A stretch of DNA of 64,000 bases, from the NCBI RefSeq assembly GCF_000003855.2, contig NW_003101682.1:3623632-3687631 (forward strand). The letters are read 5' to 3'. Below are positions 23,863-38,116 of this stretch, in pieces. Positions within the stretch are counted from its first letter, which is position 1, and every line of letters starts with the position of its first letter. A program made the position numbers and the translations under genes. Source of the DNA: Blastomyces gilchristii SLH14081. Lineage: Eukaryota > Ascomycota > Eurotiomycetes > Onygenales > Ajellomycetaceae. The notes beneath the pieces were generated by a model. The model did not search any database. It was not told where the DNA came from and was given only the letters and a program-made list of their open reading frames with translations.

Positions 23863-25263
23863 ACCCAGTTATATGCATCAATCTTCTTGATTTTGAAAGA
23901 TCTCTGATCTGTAATTGTGGAGATATCTGAGAAGCAACTTTCATGAAAACTCTGTCTATCTTTGATGTTTCAAAACATCAATGCTAAGTCTTACTCACAT
24001 ACTGCTCTTCTCAATCTGATTTATGTTCAGCAGAAAAATACAAAAAGATATCTTAATAATAGTATCAAGTATATAATCAACAGTCATATCTGAAGTGTAT
24101 TCTCTGTGAAAAACTCTCTCTGTCTTTACATCAATCTCACTCTTGTATCACTTCTTCTGATCTGGCTCATTCTTAGTAGAAAAGTACAAAAAGATATCTC
24201 AGTAACTATACTTGATACATAATCAGCAGACACAATAATTATAAAATCAGTATATCTCAAGATCTGACTGAGCGTTTGATCTCTGCACAGTGAGATATAT
24301 TAAATCTAGTTTTAATATCTCAATATTCAATAGATTCTGTAAGAGATTGAGAATAGCAATACTAGATTTCTATTGAATTTGAGAATTAACTCTATATTAA
24401 TATAATCATTGATAAAGTTTTCTATTTTAAGAATATAAATAATCCAGTTTCTCTACATCTCACTGATAATATTATATATATATAGAAACAGACTATATTC
24501 TCTATAATATCAAGACTCTGAAGAGAAAAAGTCTTGATATAAGATATACAGTAGTGTATATCTTAGCAGTTTGAATCTTATTCTTCTACAGCAGTTAATA
24601 TAAAAAAAAGATTTTAGAAATAGTTTTTTACTTCTCTTGAAAAAGTATGATATTTTTCTCTGAATTTTATATAATATTCTTACAAAGAATTAAAAACAGA
24701 GCTGTTTTCTGTCATAATTTCATATTCTTTTAAGTAAGAATTACTTTTTCAGTGACTGAAGAGCTTTTATTAATACTTAATTCTTTTTTATACTCTTTAT
24801 TAATTAATTTGAGTTGCACACTTATTGTGAGAGAAGAATTGAATGATTTAGAATAAAATTAAATAGTTTTAATCAATTTCTCTGTAAAAAATCAATTAAT
24901 TTTTATCAGTTTTTCTCTCAAAAACTGTTATATTATCTGATTTATTATCAATTAATATCATACTTTTTCTCACTGTATCTTAAGAAAGAGATTGTAAAGA
25001 TTTTATTAATTCATCTCAAAAATCAATTTTAGTTTATTAGATTCTCTTCAAAAATCTAACCTAGTTACTGAACTAGTGTGAAAAAAATCAGATATTTTAT
25101 ATATAAAAGTCTTTTATTCTTCTTTTGAAACAGTCTGATTAACTTTTCAATTGAAAACAGACTTAGAAACCTCTTAATTGAAATAGTCTGATCAACTTTT
25201 CAAAAGAGTTTAATAAATATCTCAATTGAAACAGTCTGATCAACTTTTCATTAAGTGAGAATA
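23863..25263 (+). promoter_or_regulatory. LINE copy 3 5' UTR with diverged direct repeats
   Basis: This is the AT-rich leader before ORF1. Two diverged direct repeats sharing GTACAAAAAGATATCT-like cores occur at about 24020-24085 and 24180-24245. From 24264 on it is colinear with positions 1-1063 of LINE copy 1. A further set of short repeats around GTCTGATCAACTTTTCA lies at about 25130-25250, also present at 870-1050 in copy 1. Tandem leader repeats often act as internal promoters in non-LTR elements; that role is inferred here. Confidence 0.5.
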
Positions 25264-27376
25264 ATAAGTTTAAAAATACACTCACTTGATGTGAAAAAAG
25301 ATGCTTTCTCAAATGCTATTCCTGAGATTGAAATTCTGAAGAGAAGAAAGAAAGAAGAAATAGAGAAATAACAAGTTCTTGAAATACAGAAACTAAAAAA
25401 AGAGAGCAAGATTCTTAAAAAGCAGTATCTGAGTGAGATGAATAAAGAAGTTCTGTTAATTCTTCATACTCAGACTAGACAACTACAGAAGATGATCAAG
25501 TTCAAACTTGAAATTTCAAACACAGTTCAAAAAACATTGAAAATTCCTAGTATAATCACTGACTTCTTATCTTAGTCTTCTTTCTCTTTTTCTACTTCTT
25601 CTTGTTTGAATCAGAAGAAAATATAGACTCAAGCAGCTGAATCTGCTATCTCTAAACCTGTTATCTCAAAACCTGCTCAAAATCCTGAGAAAACTGAGAA
25701 GAATACTGCTCATACTTCTATTCATAGAAAAGTGAAGAAAAAATAACAAAAGAAGAAAAACTTTCAAATCTTCAGAAATAGAAGACTTATTCTCAAAGTC
25801 TTAAATCAGAACATCTTACAAAGAAACAAGCTAAACTCAAATCTTATTTTCAGAATCAGAAATGAAATTAATCAGCAGTTCTTTTCTCAGTTAATAACTG
25901 ATATTAAAGTTCAAAAATCAGTTATAGCTTCAATTGAGTTATTCTTTTTTGAAAACTTCATTATTCTGACTACAATGTCTGAATTCAGTGCAGAATTCCT
26001 TATTCAGAATGAGAATCTCTGAAAATCAGCAGTAGAATCTTTGTTAAACATAATAATTCTATCTAAGAGAGATAAAAAGAGAGATAAATTCATTCTTTAT
26101 AATATTTCAGTTGAAATTTTTGACTGTGAAGAAGAAATATCACTTCTCAAAAATGAATTAGAAGAATACAACTCTATTCAACTGAGAAAAGAATTTGTAT
26201 AACTAAATTCAATTGAGTTCAGATAAAGCAGAAGAAATACCTCTGTTCTAGTATATATAAAGACACTTGAACAGTCAAAGATCTCTGAAGTAGACTGGCC
26301 GCTGGGACCATGAATTTCATGTTTGATCCCATTTGGTCTGGTCCCATACATTTCTTGGCATGAATCCCGCTGGGACTGGCTATTAAAAAAACATGTAAAG
26401 TGACTATATATCAGATCTTAAAATGAAACCATGACTTGAAAAAAGTGAGAAAGTGGTCTCATTTGGTCTCATTTAGTCCCATTCTTGGCATAAAGTTACT
26501 ATTTTTAGACATTTTAAGGTTTTTTTTAGACTATTTTTAATTTTTTAAAAAGTAACACTTTTTAGTAACACTCAAATGAGATTTAAAGTCATTTAAAGCA
26601 ATAAAAATAATTTAAATTGAGAAGTGGAAATCATGGTCTCATTTGGAAAATGTGACAAGAGTAGACAGTAAGTCTCACTGGAACAGTATGAGACTACTAT
26701 ATAATGTTAAAACTGTGTAATGAGATCAGTCGAATTGGTAATAAGACTATCAAAAAATCTGGTCCTGGTTTCAGACACAGTCACACGGTCAGTCTACTCT
26801 GAAGTAAGAGTAGTAGATTTGAAAATGAGAGTTCATGAATACAAAGACTCAAGAATGAATCTCAAAGCTTAAATACAGTATTTAAACTGTCAAAGATATG
26901 AACACTTTGTAATCTCTTATTTTAGAGACTCAAAATGTGCATTCTGTGCCAGAGATTATAAAACTAGTGAGCATAAATGTGAAATATGCTTAAAAGGAGA
27001 TGAAATATGTCAACACACTCTACTTAAATGCTTTAATTGTAAAGAAAAACATGTATCTAGCTTAAAAAAATGTATGTTTACTCTAAGAACTCAAAAGAAC
27101 TGAAGAAAAGATGAAGCTCAAAACAAATCTAGAACTGAAGAGAATAGTTAAGTCAGTAAACTCATAACTTCAAGCTCAAAAAGAAGAAACTCTTAACTAT
27201 TTAAATCTTCAAACTTCAATTCTTCAGCTAAATATAAACAGAATTTGAATTCTCAAACTTCTGTTAAGATTAGAGAATTGAGAAATGACTCTGATAATAA
27301 ACTAGATATATTACAAGCAGTTGAGATTTCTACTTCTCAGAATAGTTATAATCTACTATCTAATGATAGTGATTAG
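25264..27376 (+). pseudogene. LINE copy 3 ORF1, broken and interrupted
   Basis: This is the same ORF1 as at 1064-2653. The start codon is ATA at 25264 where copy 1 has ATG. The short hAT element at 26291-26796, with 8-bp TSD CTCTGAAG, sits before the zinc-knuckle region, which follows at about 26880-27075. The stop TAG is at 27374-27376. Confidence 0.8.
26291..26796 (+). mobile_element. Short non-autonomous hAT element (MITE-like) 1
   Basis: This is a 506-bp element with ends TAGACTGGCCG and ...CGGTCAGTCTA, flanked by the perfect 8-bp TSD CTCTGAAG (26283-26290 and 26797-26804). The empty site is seen in LINE copy 1 at about 2075. It has no coding capacity. Its first roughly 95 bp match the left end of the 5.8-kb hAT at 12437, and its right end shares GTCAGTCTA with that element. 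It keeps many GG/CC pairs, so it seems young or poorly targeted by RIP. Confidence 0.92.
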
Positions 27377-27399
27377 ATTCTACTCTACTCTCTTTTAGT

Positions 27400-30300
27400 A
27401 TGAATATACAATAAAAACAATAAAAAAAGTTTAAAAACTCTTCAAAAATCACATTTATTCAAAATAATGTGAATAGAAACTGAAATGACATTTATTCTTA
27501 TCTTTAAATTATATTTGAATAAAAAGTTAATTTTGTACTGCTTCAGAAGCTGAATTTTAATGCTGAGTAAAAATATGTCATTTCTTATTCAAGCTACTAC
27601 TGGTTTCTATCTCAAAAGTCTGAGATAAAGTCAAGAGTAGTGATCTATGAAAGAAAGAGATCAAGATATCAATTTAATCTAAGATTTGATATTATGTCTG
27701 ACTCTGATATTCTGATGAGTCTTATTATAGATAAAGAGAATGACTTTGATACTATACAGCTTATAAATATCTATAATGAAAAGTTATTGAAAAAAAATAA
27801 TAATATCTGAACAATTAATAAAGGATTTCTGAACATAACTTTATCAAGAAACTCTATAATTATAGAAGATTTCAATACACATCATTTCTGATAAAATTCA
27901 GAATGCAAAGAAGTAGTAAGAGCTGATAATCTAATTAAATAAATCTTTGAGTATTTAATAGATTTAGTTAACAAATCTGATCAATAAACATTCTTTAGAA
28001 AAGATATGAAATAGAAATCTATTATAGATTTAATCTTCATATCATAAAATCTAATGAAAAAAGGACTTATAAACTGATTTATTGATTTAAAAAAGACATC
28101 AGAATCAGATTATGAGATTATTCAATTTGATATTAAACTGAGTGAGAAATAAATGAGTGAAAATCCTCTTCTCTCTAATCAGTTTAACTTTGAAAAAGCT
28201 GATTGAAAGGCAGTTGAAGAAAGCATAAAACTATTAAAATCTGAAAGACAGAGTGAGCTATATTGAAATCCTGATCAAGATATCTTAAATGAAATACTTG
28301 AGAATAGAGTGAAGCTCATTATATCTATTATTCTAATAAGTGTTAAAGATAATATTTCAAAGAGAAAGTCTTCTGAGTATTCAAAGTCTTGATAAAATGA
28401 GAATATAACATCTAAAAGAAAACAATTGACTACTACTGAAAGAGATTAAAAGAATGATATAATTTCTGATAAAGAGTTCAAAACTATCAGAAATGAATTT
28501 TTTTCAGATATTAAAACAGCAAAAACAGACTGCTGAAATAAATTTCTTAAAGAAGTATAAGAAAAGAAAGTTTTTAAAGCTTTTAAGTATATGAAAACAA
28601 GAAGTGTAGCAAAACTTTCAGCCTTAGAATATGAGTTTCAGAATGAATCATATACAGTAAACTCTTTTAAGAAATAATGTCAAGCTTTTATAAGAACTCT
28701 CTTTCAAAACTCATCAGATTCAGATTTAGAGGAAGAGAATATATCACTTCTCAACTATATTGATGAAAATGACTGGAAATAGCCTGATCTTACATAAGAT
28801 GAATTAGAGTCAGCTATCTTCTCAAGTTCAGTTAAAACTGCTGCAGAGCCTGATTCAATTAATCACTTGATTATTTAAAATACATACTTCTACTTAAAGA
28901 ATGAATATTTTGAGCTCTTTTTCAATCTCTTGAAAAATCAATATCATTCTGAATGCTGGAGAGAAGTCACTGAAGTGATTCTTATAAAATCTAATGAAAA
29001 AACTTCAATTTCTAAGTCATATAGAGTAATATCTCTATTGAACTGTTTAAAAAAGATTTTAGAAAAGATAATAGCTACTTAACTATCTTTTATAAGCTTT
29101 ATTAGTAATTGTCTTTTATTCAGTGAATAAATGAGAGATAGAAAACAATATTCTGCAATTAACACTGTTCTCTCAGGTATTCATAATATTTAAATAGCAA
29201 AGCATGAAGATCTGGTCTCAACTGCAGTTTTTATTGATATAAAAGAAGCATTTGATCATGTTTCAAAGTCAAAGTTAATTCAGACTTTGAAGATATTAAA
29301 ACTGTCACTTTCTCTAATAAAATAAGTTAACTGTTTCATATCTAAAAGAATTATATAACTTTCCTTTGATAAAATAAAACAAGACAAGACTGAGATAAAA
29401 ATAGAAGTATCATAAGAATCTTCAATCTCACTTATTTTATTTGTAATATACACTGCATATCTATTCAAAAATAGAAACATGAGAATAGTGCAATCTCTGA
29501 GTTATATGAATGATATTGATCTAGTCTACAGCTCAAAAACTATTAAAGAAAATTTGAAACTGATTGAAGAAGCTGTAAAGAAAATCTTTGTTAAAGCAGA
29601 TATTAATTAAATTTAATTTAATATGAATAAAACTGAGTTAATTTATTTCTTTTCTAGATTCAATGAGAAAGAACTATCTCTAACTCTTTTAAATAGAGAG
29701 ATTAAACTCAGTGTAAATATCAAATGATTAGAAGTATAGTTAAACTTCAAGTTGAATTATAAATGTCACATTCAACAAAGAACTGTCAAGGCAGAAAGAC
29801 TATTAAATAACATAATCAGACTATCAAATACAGACAGAGGTCTATTCTTCCAGGCTATGAGACAGTTATATATAGCCTGTATTATCTCAGTAGCTGATTA
29901 TGAAGTTTAAGTTTGATGAAATAATCAAGAGAATTTCACTGAACTCTTTCAAAGTCTGTAAAACAGAGCTTTGAGAAGAATTCTGAAAGTATTCAAATCA
30001 TCTTCTATTAAAGTAATGAAAATTGAAGCTTAAATTCCTTCTTCTGCTATTAGATTTGAAAAGACCTGTATAAACTATGCTCTGAGAGTTATAAAGATGA
30101 GCTTAAATTATATAATCAGAAAAAGAGACTCTTCTTCATTTTCATCAATTAACTCTGAAAATGAACTGAATTGAAATAGATTTCTTGATTGAAATGAAAA
30201 TAATTCTTCAAAGAAAATGTCTTCTCAACTGTACAAACTATGCTCACTGATTAAAAATCAATTTTCTTCTTTAAATATTGAAAAAGTTGATCATGAGAAG

Positions 30301-31356
30301 ATATCTCTCTGAAGAGAAAAGCTTGAATCTCTTATACACATATAAATAAGTGAACTATCTAAGAAGAAAGAATATGAACATCATTTGAAGAGAATTTCTA
30401 TAATTAACATAGAAGACTCTATTCTGATTTATTCAGATAACTTCAAAAATGAGAATTTAAATAGATTAGACACAGACATTGCTTATACTGAAGATAATAT
30501 TAATTTTATCTCAGATTTCTGAAATTTAGACTGTGAATCTGAAGTCTTTGATACTGTACTATTTATAATAGTGAAAGCTTTCAAACTCATTGAAATAAAA
30601 TCTTATAAAAGAGAGAATAGTTTGAAAGAGACATGAATATTCTCTAATAGTCAAGCTGCTTTAAAAAGACTTAGAAATAGTCAGATTCATAATGATTAAA
30701 TGAATCTTAAACTGATCTTAAACTCTGTTTTAAAAATTCAAAAGAGAAGAATATCAAAGCTGATAATTCATCTGCACTGAGTTCCTGCTCATATGAATAT
30801 TCATGACAATGAATTGGCTGATTCAGGGGCAAAAAAGAGTGCAGAATTAAGCAGATCTATTCAAAAAATTATATCCTGGTCTTTTATAAAGAGAAAAATA
30901 AAAGAATCTTGTTTAGATAAGTGAAATGAAAGCTGATAGAAACAAAAGAAGAGTATACATTATTCAAGATTTGAAATAAAACCTAAGTGAAAATCTTGTT
31001 TAATTAAATGTAAAAAGAAAATATTCTCATCTATAATACAGCTGAAACTAGAATATGACTATTTCAAATCTTATATACAAAGATTTAATGATAGATTTAA
31101 TTCAATAGAATGCTCATTCTACAATGTAAATGAGAATTCTGAGTATATTATAATACACTGTGCATTATGAAATAGTCTCAGAGTCAGATTGAAAGAGAAG
31201 TATGATCTAAATCAATTAAATATAAGATTCTTATTCTCAACTGAGACAGGAATTAAATACTTAATAAACTTTCTATCAGAAACTCAAGCAGCTATAAGAA
31301 AATGGCTAAATTCAGAAATATCTAAATATGAAGACAAGGAAATCAATCAGATATAG
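27400..31356 (+). pseudogene. LINE copy 3 ORF2, broken
   Basis: This is ORF2 with the same order as in copy 1: endonuclease (about 27490-28150), RT (about 28660-29630), RNase H (about 30420-30850) and C-terminal zinc motif (about 31110-31160). ATG 27400 to TAG 31354-31356 is 1319 codons with no net frameshift, only three codons different from copy 1. It keeps Trp (TGG) at 31304-31306, where copy 1 has TAG. Many internal stops make it non-functional. Confidence 0.86.
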
Positions 31357-31748
31357 TCTGTTAAAACAGCTATATACTATCTTTTAATAATTTGTTTTAT
31401 TACAGTCTCTCTTTACTTTATCTTTTCCTTTCAAGTCCTTTCTATCTATCTATTTAATGTGTCTATCTTTAAGACTGTGTTCTCTTTTCCTTTGTCATGA
31501 TATTGTCAAATGATGTCAAAGTATCAGAAGATGTTAAAACACGGCAATTTGTAAATAGTTTTTGTATTCTGAGCTGAAATTTTCTGATTTTGTATATCTG
31601 AAATTGATGAATGTATAATAGTTAACTTTACAGATATAGGAAAAACCCTGAGAACTAAAAGTTCTCAGGTAGATGTCATAGTCTCTGACTGCATACATCT
31701 ATAATTGAAGAATAATAATAATAATAATAATAATAATGAAAGAATTAT

Positions 31749-32768
31749 AGAAAAGACCTGCTGAAATCACTTAATATCTCTGATAGAATCTGATAAAATT
31801 TAGTACTTAACTTCACTGTTAATCTCTCTGAGAGTAAGTGTTCTAGAAATATTCTAATCATTGTTAACTTACTGAGCAAAGATGTAATATTGAAATCTTC
31901 TAATAAAAGAAATGCTGAATAAGTCACTGAAGTCTTTCTATAAAGCCTATTCTATTAGATGTATGAATTACTGAGATCTATAGTATTGAATTAAGACTGT
32001 TAATTCATAAGTACTGTCTGAATAAGAATCTGTCAAGTTCTTAAGATTATATACTGTCTATTAACTATTTATCACTCTGAGACTGATAATGTATCAGAAT
32101 GAATAATTCAGACTGTAAAGAATTATCTTTATAAGTTCTGTAATTACTTATAAGATAATTGATATGATCTTCTTCTACACACAGAGATTATCATCAATAA
32201 TCAGAATACTGTTTCAACAGATATAAGCTTATACTTTCTTATATATAGTTATCACATGAAGATCTTGAATCTTCTATAGATTACACATTTTATATTAAAT
32301 CTCTGCAGTTCAATTCAGAGTGCTGATAATATAGTAATAAAGCTCTAAGATATCTGTGACTGAGCAGAGGTCTCTATAACATGTATTAAATAAGATTAAG
32401 AGAACTGAATCAATGTTCACTAAGACTCTGCTGAGTAATATAAGATAGAAGATCTAGTGTGATTCAATATTAAGAATATATAAAGCACATACTCATCTTA
32501 TACACTGAATTACTGTTATATTAAGTATAAAGTGATAGAAGTTCTATATAATCATAACTACTATCTTGATAAATTATTAGAGATTCATAATATCTTTTAT
32601 ACAAGCTTGTTTCACTGCACTATCACTGATTCATTCTCTTCTCAGCTGACTTCTGACTGACAGCTGTCAGGAATTATAAAAGAAGATAATGAACTTGAAT
32701 AAGAGATTGAAAATATTCTTAATACAAGATTCTGCAGCTGCAGCTGATAATATTTTATAAAATAAATT
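31749..32768 (+). mobile_element. Gypsy E fragment 2 (integrase and chromodomain)
   Basis: This is the continuation of Gypsy E after LINE copy 3. It matches Gypsy F at about 50290-51310: integrase core, C-terminal region, and the start of the chromodomain near 32680-32760. It stops at 32768, where Gypsy C is inserted with TSD AAATT (32764-32768 and 45781-45785). No intact frame is present. Confidence 0.85.
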
Positions 32769-33128
32769 TATGGCGGGCTGCGCCCGATCAATCATATAGA
32801 CTATTCTGTTACACTTCACAGATTTCAATGATTTCAACTGCTTCATTCTCGAACGCGTACACTCTGATTCTCAGTCATTCTCAATCACTGATTCTTGGCT
32901 GTCACTCTGATTCTCAGTCATTCTTGATCATCAATTCTCAGCTGTTATGAATGTGTATAGATTCTTCCACTCTGAAGCCTCATTATGTACATCATCACAT
33001 ATGCATATAAATATTCACTTCAATCACTGATTCTCACACTTCCTCTTTCTTTTTCTTCTCTAACATTTTTCTCTTTGTTATATAAGATCTATATATTATA
33101 TCAATCTATTCAGTGTAGACCTCTTACA
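32769..33128 (+). repeat. 5' LTR of Gypsy C
   Basis: The LTR is 360 bp and equal in length to 45421-45780. It has a GGGCTGCGCCC imperfect palindrome near the start, a TATA-like TATAAATATTCA at about 33009-33020, and AACATTTTTC at 33062-33071, the proposed self-primer. It keeps CpGs in the first 90 bases. Confidence 0.9.
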
Positions 33129-33438
33129 CTAGAAAAACATTCATTATCTTCTTATTAGAAATGATTATTCACACATTATCTTCTCATTAGAAATGATTAT
33201 TTATCAAGAGATATGTGAACATGTAACAATACATAGAAAAGAGAAACAGTTAAGTGAACACTAAGTTCTTAGATAGAAGCTTGCTCACCAGTCACTCTGA
33301 CCCTGTAATAAGATCTTACAAAGAGAATATCAGTGAAAGATCTGAGAGTTCTGACATTCAGATATATGAGATATTCATACAATTACACTTCTTCTGATTT
33401 CATATCTGACAATCAATATAATCATGTCTAATGATAGT

Positions 33439-34580
33439 ATGAGAGAACTCTTGAATATGAGCATAGACACAGTGTCACAGTGACTCTGAGTAATGTTGAA
33501 ACTATAATAATAATAAATAGCTGATATGCATACAACTTAATAACATCAATATAAAGAGATTCAATGATTATCTCAACAAGAAACTCATGCAATTTCAACA
33601 TCTACAGAATTGAATACAAAAGCACTGAAAGAATACTTAGATGCTTCTATATATTTTAATGCTTTCAATCTCACTCTCTACTCATCATGAAGAATGAAAA
33701 TGCTCGCGAAACTGAGTGTAGATGAAGATGTCATTAGTTTATTAACTAATTAAGATTGATATATCAATGAATGATTAAAGGATCACATGAAACAGAAGTT
33801 TCATTCATGAATAAAAGCATGTGAATCAGCATTATGAATGTCTGATAATATTATCAAATATCTTAATATTCTGTTCTGAGACACTGCCATGCAACAGAAA
33901 GTGTTAGATTGATTACAGAGCATCTGACAGAGAAACACTTCTCTTATAACATTCATTCCTGACTTTGACATCAAGATCTTAGAAGCAGATGATCAATCTT
34001 GAGAGAATTGAATAAAGATTAGCATGCTCAAGAAGATATTAACTTTTGAACTCTTATCAACTCTTATAAGTGTAAATGAAGACCTAACTTATGAAGGCTT
34101 CTGCACACAGCTCTGAACATTGAATGACTGTCTTATCAAGCTCAAGAGTATATAGAACAGTAACAGAAGATGTTACACTTCAGTCACTTATATATCTATG
34201 CTGAAGAGGAGTAACAGCAATGATGCAGATGCTATGAACTGAATAGATTCAAATGTCTATACATAAGCAAGAGTTTCTGCCATTCAAACAGGCTTCTGAG
34301 TCCCTGGGATCACTCTCAAGAAAGTTGCTGATTGATATTAACATAGAGTATATATCAACTATAACTAATCAGAACACATTGCTTTCAACTGCTGATCAGC
34401 CTATATATCTCCTTGCTCAAGAAATGAATCAGCATCTGTTCACATCAATCACATTACAGTGAAGAAAGATTTGAAAGATAACTATGAGAATGTCTCAATC
34501 AACCAGAGAAAAGATTAGCTTCTGTTTATGAATTTAAACAGAAGCTTGAAGAGATCAGATAACAACAATTTGAAGAGAAA
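33439..34580 (+). pseudogene. Gypsy C gag, broken
   Basis: The ATG at 33439 opens MRELLNMSIDTVS, as in A and F. The zinc-knuckle remnant near 34370-34405 reads YINYN*SEHIAFNC, keeping the central His and last Cys while the first two Cys are Tyr (TGT to TAT). Stops are frequent. Confidence 0.72.
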
Positions 34581-37500
34581 ATGATAATGAATATGATTCT
34601 TATATCTACTGTGATTGATAACATGTATAATATGAAAGCCATGATAGACAGCAGTCTATGTCACTATGTAATAATAAAATCTTCAGTCATAAGACATTAT
34701 AACCTTCAGTATATTCTCTTATCAAAACCCTGACTTCTTACAGAATTTGATGATTCAAAAGAGGTTAATACCTGTTATATGATGAAACTAAACATAGATG
34801 TTAAAGAACATCAATGTGAAGATGCATATGTATATGAAGTTGATAATCTTGATTATAATCTTATATTAGAACTCATCTGACTATCTAAATAAGACATTTT
34901 ATTGAATGCTTGAAACAGAAGCTTGATATTCTCTAACACTGATAGAATTCATGAAGATGATATTTACAAGACTATGAATCTTACACAGATCTCTGTCAAT
35001 ACTTATGAAATGCTCTGAAAAAGAAGTTATCAAAACTACTGATAAAATCATCAACAGTAAGACTATATATCAATCTATTTCATCAGCCTGACTGATATTA
35101 ACAAAGCTCTAGAGAAGTTATTCTGTACTATAATAACAGATTCTTATACAAAACTCTTTCAATAATATCATGAATATCTAGATGTCTTCTGATAAGATAA
35201 CATTATAAATTTACTTCTCTTACAAGGTTCAGAAATAGATCACAGTATTGAGTTAGAGAAGCAGAATAATAAGAACTCTGAATCACTATGAGACTCTCTC
35301 TATAATATATCTCAAGATGAACTTCTTCTTCTTCAGAAGACACTTAATAATCTGTTGAATAAGAGATTCATATGTATTAGTAACTCTTCTGCTGCAGCTT
35401 CTATTCTTTTTGCAAAGAAATCAGATAAAGAACTCTGATTCTGTGTGAACTATTGAGATCTGAACAGATTGATAAAGAAAGATTGTTATTTCTTATTCCT
35501 TATCAATGAAATCTTAGCATGTATCAGATAAGCTCAATGATTTATAAAGTTAGATATCATCATCATGTTTCATAAGATTTGTATTACTGAAGAAGATGAA
35601 TGACTTACTGTATTTTAAACACATTATAATCTCTTTGAATGAGTAGTCACATTCTTTGAACTGATCAATGTCTTCAGTATATTTCAGAAGTATATCAACT
35701 GAGCACTCTGAGACTTTCTTGATGAATTTGCATTTACTTATCTAGATGATATTCTCATCTTCACTGATGAATTCAGAAAGAAATATTAAGAGTATGTGTA
35801 AAGAGTATTACAATAACTACAAGAAGCAGAACTATCAATTGATATTGATAAGTGTGATTTTGAAGTTAAGAGTACTAAATACTTAGGTTTCATCATAGAA
35901 GCTGATAAGGGGATTCAAATGAACTCTGAGAAGATCTCTGTCATTCTTCAATGAGAAACTTCACATACTGTGAAGAATATATGAAGCTTCATTGAATTTG
36001 CTAACTTCTATCAGCAATTTATATGAAACTTCTCAGATATTATGAGATCACTTACAGAGCTCATTAAAAAGAACTCAGTATTTCAATAATCAGTGAACAC
36101 TGAAGCTGTATTTATACAGATAAAGAAGATGTTTATTAACACTTCTCTGCTGATAACATTTGATTCTGATTATAAGATAGTTATTGAAGCTGATTTCTCT
36201 GACTATATCACAGAAGAAGCTATATTACAATATAATGATAAAGATGTTCTACAATTATGTATCTTCATGTCTAAGAAACTAAGTTCTGCTGAATGCAATT
36301 ATAAGATCTATGATAAGAAACTTCTTACAATTGTATACTATCTAGAAGAATGAGACTTCAAACTTCAAAGTATCTCTGAATTTGAGATAATCATAGATTA
36401 TAAGAATCTCAAATACTTCATAATAACCTGTAAACTCACTGAATAATAGATATGATAATCTGAGTTTCTAAGATGTTTTCACTTTATAATACACTATCAC
36501 CTCAGCAGTCAGAACTCAATGACAGATACTCTCTCATTATAAGAACAAGATGTATTATCTGATGTGACAGATATGTACTGAATGAATCAAGAATACTCAC
36601 TCTTGAATTCAAAGATATTAGTTAATCACAATGAGATCACTCATAACACTATATATGCTTTATCAGTCAGAACATTCTCCAGATCTATACTAAATAAATT
36701 GTGATATATAACAGCTCAAACTGATGAACTTCTCTAAACACTCACTGAAGCAGTATATCAAGAAGCACTCTAATTTCTCTCAAAACTATGTATAAGAACT
36801 GATATCTCAGAATGTTCAATTGATGATAATAACACTTTATTGTTCTGTGAATGATAGTGAGTCTCTTACTCTGAACTCTTATACACCTGAATAATGCAAG
36901 AGATGCATGATTCATATATAACTGATCATTCAGACTGTGAATAACTGTATAGAATAATCTCTCAAGAGTTCTACTGATCTGAGATATTAAATAGTATCAG
37001 ACACTTTATCTGAAACTGCAATCACTGTTCTTCTATTATCTTATGAAAGAACTGTAGAAAAGATCTACTGAAATTACTTAATATCTCTAATAGAATCTGA
37101 TGAGATGTAGTAATTAACTTTGCTATTAATCTATCTAAGAGCAAGAATTGTAAGAACATTCTGATCATTATTAACTGACTAAGTAAAGATATAATATTGA
37201 AATCTTATGATAAGATGAATGCTGAATAAGTTATCAAAGTCTTCTTATAAAGTTTATTCTATTGAATGCATGAGTTGCTGAGATCTATTGTATCAGACTG
37301 AGACTGCTAATTCATAAGTACTCTCTGAACAAGAATCTGTCAAGTTCTCAAGATTATACACTGTCTGTTAACTGTCTATCACTCTGAGACTGATGATGCA
37401 TCAGAACAGATAATTCAGATGATAAAGAATTATCTCTGTAAGTTCTACAATCACTTATAAGATGATTAACATGATCTGCTTCTACATGCAGAGATCACTA

Positions 37501-38111
37501 TCAATGAATGAGATGTTATTTCAACAGGTGTAAGCCTGTTCTTCCTTACACATAGTTATTATATAGAGATGTTGAATCTTCTAGAGATCACACAGTTCAC
37601 ACTGAACTCTCACAGTTCAATTCAGATTATTAATAATATAGTAATAAAGCTCTGAGATGTCTGTGACTGAGCAGAGGCCTTCATAACAACTGTAAAACAA
37701 GATTAAGAGAATCAAATCAATAGTCACTGAGATTCTACTGAACAATATAAGATAGAAGACTTGATGTGATTGAATCTTAAGAATATACAGATCATATGTT
37801 CATCTTGTATACTGAATTATCACTATATCAAGTATAAAGTGATAGAAGTTCTAGATAGTTATAACTACTGTCTTAACATATCATCAGAGATTTATAATAT
37901 CTTTCATATAAGCTTACTCTGCTGTGCTGTCACTGATCTGTTTCCTTCTTAACTGACTTCTGACTAGCAGCCGCCAGGCATCATAGAAGAAGATAATGAG
38001 CTTGAGTAAGAGATTGAGAATATTCTCAATGAGAGATCTCACAGCTGCAGCTGATAATATTTTATAAAATAAGTCAGCTATAATTAACTGATCTGAACTC
38101 TGAGTTTCATA
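34581..38111 (+). pseudogene. Gypsy C pol (protease to chromodomain), broken
   Basis: The protease-like segment is at about 34590-34920. RT has YLDD at 35739-35750. RNase H is at about 36090-36480, with 86 residues open at 36093-36353 including [21 protein letters not shown]. The integrase is at about 37000-37700. The pre-chromodomain segment at 37770-37952 reads NLKNIQII...KVIEVLDSYNY. The chromodomain remnant is at about 37985-38110, where element D is inserted just before the pol end. This copy preserves the aspartate pair but has many stops. Confidence 0.84.
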
Positions 38112-38116
38112 TTATC

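Larger units (their letters stand above)
23592..31735 (+). mobile_element. LINE copy 3, probably full length, inserted in Gypsy E
   Basis: This is the most complete LINE in the window, flanked by the 13-bp TSD ATGAAAGAATTAT (23579-23591 and 31736-31748) and ending in a (TAA)n tail at about 31711-31735. It has a 5' region of about 1.67 kb, ORF1 (25264-27376, split by a short hAT element at 26291-26796), ORF2 (27400-31356) and a 3' UTR. The first roughly 270 bp have ordinary base composition while the rest is RIP-like. The length without the inserted element is about 7.63 kb. Start codons and many codons are lost by transitions, including ATG to ATA at the ORF1 start. Confidence 0.88.
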
